A DNA stretch of 64,000 nucleotides from Polaribacter vadi (GTDB lineage Bacteria; Bacteroidota; Bacteroidia; Flavobacteriales; Flavobacteriaceae), in NCBI RefSeq assembly GCF_001761365.1, contig NZ_CP017477.1, positions 1,448,501 through 1,512,500 on the forward strand, read 5' to 3'. Below the pieces are notes generated by a model that was not told where the DNA came from, did no database searches, and saw only the letters and a program-made list of their open reading frames with translations. Shown piece after piece: positions 61,767-64,000 of the stretch (the stretch's first letter is position 1; each line of letters begins with the position of its first letter). A program made the position numbers and the translations under genes.

Positions 61767-63511
61767 TTATAAATTTTAAAAACTGGTAAACGCAAATGTG
61801 CCTTTTCATAATTTTGCGAATTTTTATAGATAAAATCTAATTGTGCTCTAGGATTTTTCGCAAACTCTTTATCAGCAGTTAATTTTTCTTCGAATTCTTT
61901 TGTGAGTGCTCTATTTTCAGTTAATAATTCTTCTGCAACATCTTCAAAAACATAGGCAGAATAACCTTCTTTTTGCTGTAAAATAGTATCGAAAAAGTTC
62001 CAATTAAAAAACGAATCTGTTGCTTCTGCTTCCAATGTTTCTAACAAATAACGAACGCCATTTTGTTTTGTTGGTATGTATAAATCGCCCTTTTTAAAGT
62101 TGATATTCTCAACAGACGCTACTATGGAGGTATTATAATGTAAATAATGTCCTTCATAAGGCGAATTTCTTGTCTCATAATCTTTGATATGATTTACAGT
62201 AACCGAAATTGTAGTGTCTTTTTCAAGTTTCGTATATTCAATTTTATTGTTGTTTAATCGCTCAATAATATCATGCCAACCTTTCGATAAAATATAGGCA
62301 TTTGGTATGATAATTTCTTTGGTTGCTGTAAACTCATCATAATAATTCACCTCTTTTTCAAAAGGTTTATTTTTATCGTAAAACAAACGCTGTCCATTGG
62401 TTACTTTGCTATCCATCATTTCACCTTCATAGCCTTTAAAATTTAAAGTTCTGTAGTTTTCTTTATCAACTGTAAACTCAATTGAATATTTTTTCTTAGC
62501 TAAAATTTTATCGGTTGCTTTTGCGCGTAAATCTTTTATCTTTTTTGAATTTTTCTCTGCAAAATCAAAAGTCGAAAACAACAATTCATAGGTTTGTTCC
62601 ACTCTAATTTTATACGGTTTTAGCATGTGTGTTTCTACCATTAAACCTAAGGTATTAAACAATGTTGTGTACCCTGTAGAATATCTGGGCGAATCGAAAA
62701 ATTGAGAAAAACCAGCTTCTGGTGTGTTGCCCCAAACATTTACATAAGGCGTAATGATAATGCCTTTTTCTTGCAAAGACCCTTCTATTTGAGGACGCAT
62801 TTCGTTTTGTAAAAAAGAACCCAAATTACCACCCAACTTATTATGTTGCGTAAATAAATGCGTTAATGCATATTGATAATCTGCGCCATTACTCACATGA
62901 TTATCAACAAAAACATCTGGATTTACAGCGTGAAAAATCTCAGCAAAAGCAGCTGCGTTTTTAGTGTCCTGTTTTATAAAATCTCTATTTAAATCGAAAT
63001 TTCTGGCATTTCCTCTAAAACCATATGCTAAAGGGCCATTTTGATTGGCTCTTGTGTGCGAATTTCGGTTTAAAGAACCCCCAATATTATACACAGGAAT
63101 TACACAAATAATCGAGTTTTCGTATTTCGATTTTAGAGAATCATTTTGAACCAAATCTCTCAACAACATCATAGAAGCATCAATTCCATCAGATTCTCCA
63201 GGATGAATTCCGTTATTGATTAAAATTCTGTTTTTCGGCGATTTTTTAATTTCATCAACATTATAAATTCCTTCTCTGTTATACACCACCAAATGCAAAG
63301 GTTCACCTGAATCTGTTTGTCCAAAAGAGAATAACGAAATTTGAGAATATTCTTCTGATAATTTTTTATAATAGTCAATTACAGCTTCGTATTCTGGAGT
63401 TTCTGTTCCTTTGGATGTTTCAAAAAGAGTCGTAAAGTCTGTTTTTTCTTTGGATGATTTGTTGCAAGAAATTAGTACTAAAAAGGTAAATAATAAAAGT
63501 ATCTTTTTCAT
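61763..63511 (-). CDS. M14 zinc carboxypeptidase-like lipoprotein
   Basis: A 582-aa M14-family peptidase lipoprotein. The signal ends at Cys16 in FLVLISCNKSS. The zinc residues His103 and Glu106 are in NGIHPGESDGID, a further His is in FVDNHVSNGADYQ, and the catalytic Glu is in GLMVETHML. It probably trims peptides in the periplasm or at the surface. It precedes the lactonase gene, whose ATG overlaps its stop. Confidence 0.92.
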   Translation of the reverse strand: MKKILLLFTFLVLISCNKSSKEKTDFTTLFETSKGTETPEYEAVIDYYKKLSEEYSQISLFSFGQTDSGEPLHLVVYNREGIYNVDEIKKSPKNRILINNGIHPGESDGIDASMMLLRDLVQNDSLKSKYENSIICVIPVYNIGGSLNRNSHTRANQNGPLAYGFRGNARNFDLNRDFIKQDTKNAAAFAEIFHAVNPDVFVDNHVSNGADYQYALTHLFTQHNKLGGNLGSFLQNEMRPQIEGSLQEKGIIITPYVNVWGNTPEAGFSQFFDSPRYSTGYTTLFNTLGLMVETHMLKPYKIRVEQTYELLFSTFDFAEKNSKKIKDLRAKATDKILAKKKYSIEFTVDKENYRTLNFKGYEGEMMDSKVTNGQRLFYDKNKPFEKEVNYYDEFTATKEIIIPNAYILSKGWHDIIERLNNNKIEYTKLEKDTTISVTVNHIKDYETRNSPYEGHYLHYNTSIVASVENINFKKGDLYIPTKQNGVRYLLETLEAEATDSFFNWNFFDTILQQKEGYSAYVFEDVAEELLTENRALTKEFEEKLTADKEFAKNPRAQLDFIYKNSQNYEKAHLRLPVFKIYK

Positions 63512-63546
63512 TTTAATGTTGGTTGATGGTTTTAAAAATAATCAAA

Positions 63547-63834
63547 CTAATTTTTAAATATAAATTTTGGTTTAATTTCTTCTTTTTCTAAGCTATGCTT
63601 TTCTTTAACTTGATTGATAGTTTCTCTCTCTAAAACTGTCATACTCCTTTTGAAACAATCTTCTTTTAATTTTTTCCAATTTTTTAAATCTGTTTTTTTT
63701 GGAATTGCAACTTTATATCCAAGACAATATAAATCTTCTTTACAAGAATTACATTTTGGTATAAAGTTAGTTGATTTAGGTTCTCTTTTTGAATAGCGAC
63801 AATCAAAACAAACCCAATTATGATTAGAACTCAT
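63547..63834 (-). CDS. Small cysteine-pair protein
   Basis: A 95-aa protein with CFDC near residue 9 and CNSC near residue 28 (four-Cys zinc ribbon) and a lysine-rich helical tail. No family is recognised. It sits between the M14 gene and coaD with short gaps on the same strand. Function unknown. Confidence 0.6.
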   Translation of the reverse strand: MSSNHNWVCFDCRYSKREPKSTNFIPKCNSCKEDLYCLGYKVAIPKKTDLKNWKKLKEDCFKRSMTVLERETINQVKEKHSLEKEEIKPKFIFKN

Positions 63835-63839
63835 TAGTT

Positions 63840-64000
63840 TTATTTTACACGCACACTTTTAGGGACTAATTTTGTGTAATCGCCATTATTTCGAATTACA
63901 TCTCTTACTATTGATGATGAAATATAAGACGTTTTTGCAGCCGTTAATAAAAAAACGGTTTCTATGGGCGCTAAATCTCTATTGGTGTGTGCAATTGCTT
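63840..64000 (-). CDS. coaD: Pantetheine-phosphate adenylyltransferase (3' end only)
   Basis: The last 53 codons of coaD, running off the right edge. The reading AIAHTNRDLAPIETVFLLT, AKTSYISSSIVRDVIRNNG and YTKLVPKSV matches the C-terminal half of CoaD, including the SSSIVR coenzyme-A-binding block. The enzyme makes dephospho-CoA. The start and the first two-thirds lie outside the window. Confidence 0.9.
   Translation of the reverse strand, partial: AIAHTNRDLAPIETVFLLTAAKTSYISSSIVRDVIRNNGDYTKLVPKSVRVK

Noticed and set aside
1..64000. CRISPR array or rRNA operon
   Set aside because: No regularly spaced repeats and no rRNA-like sequence were seen; the only RNA gene is tRNA-Thr.

Overview
The window is low-GC DNA from a member of the Bacteroidota, most likely a marine flavobacterium of the Polaribacter/Tenacibaculum kind. 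The signs are AT-rich intergenic DNA, Bacteroidota-type -7 boxes (TAnnTTTG), lipoprotein signals typical of the group, a Lacal_2735 protein, and the rsfS-ftsH-LUD-cdsA-psd-acbP gene order. The assignment comes from reading the sequence; no search was run.

Layout. (1) 1-6600: right end of an integrated element, all transcribed leftwards: tyrosine recombinase, a 439-aa unknown protein, two small HTH proteins, a winged-helix-like protein, and the start of a type I restriction subunit HsdR that runs off the left edge. (2) 6610-19805: a light/oxidative-stress cluster with four different photolyase/cryptochrome paralogues (DASH, iron-sulfur FeS-BCP type, an atypical clade and a canonical CPD-type enzyme). 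Around them are DUF2256, TIGR03643, TspO, DUF3050, SRPBCC, two SDR proteins, a flavin reductase, a glutathione peroxidase and a tandem pair of unknown ~72-aa proteins. Two of its promoters share the same inverted repeat. (3) 20016-28165: tRNA-Thr and a complete L-arabinose operon (araB-araD-araA-mutarotase-Na+ symporter) with a divergent Nudix-type AraR regulator and two dyads between them. (4) 28207-29000: a decayed DUF2971 gene bounded by inverted repeats. (5) 29322-43058: a probable neutral-lipid synthesis and storage locus: WS/DGAT-SCP2 fusion, two alpha/beta hydrolases, a GPAT-HAD-PlsC fusion, gpsA, a SARP/BTAD regulator, three phasin-like proteins, a TetR-like protein and an ABC1/UbiB kinase. 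The first two phasin-like genes have nearly identical promoters with 11-bp-spaced heptamer direct repeats, the layout that SARP regulators recognise. (6) 43141-57999: housekeeping genes (udk, ftsB-like, methylmalonyl-CoA mutase, YceI, ACBP, psd, cdsA, LUD, ftsH, rsfS, birA, pyrE, NUDIX, SulP). (7) 58079-60629: a zinc-ribbon protein, an XRE regulator with a perfect 14-bp inverted repeat upstream, and a PD-(D/E)XK nuclease/DUF2075 helicase fusion, a candidate defence module. (8) 60660-64000: lactonase-like lipoprotein, M14 peptidase lipoprotein, a zinc-binding small protein and the 3' end of coaD.

The strongest candidates for something new are the lipid-storage locus with its predicted SARP operators, the four-photolyase cluster with its shared operator and one paralogue with Ser at the residue facing FAD N5, and the XRE plus nuclease-helicase pair.
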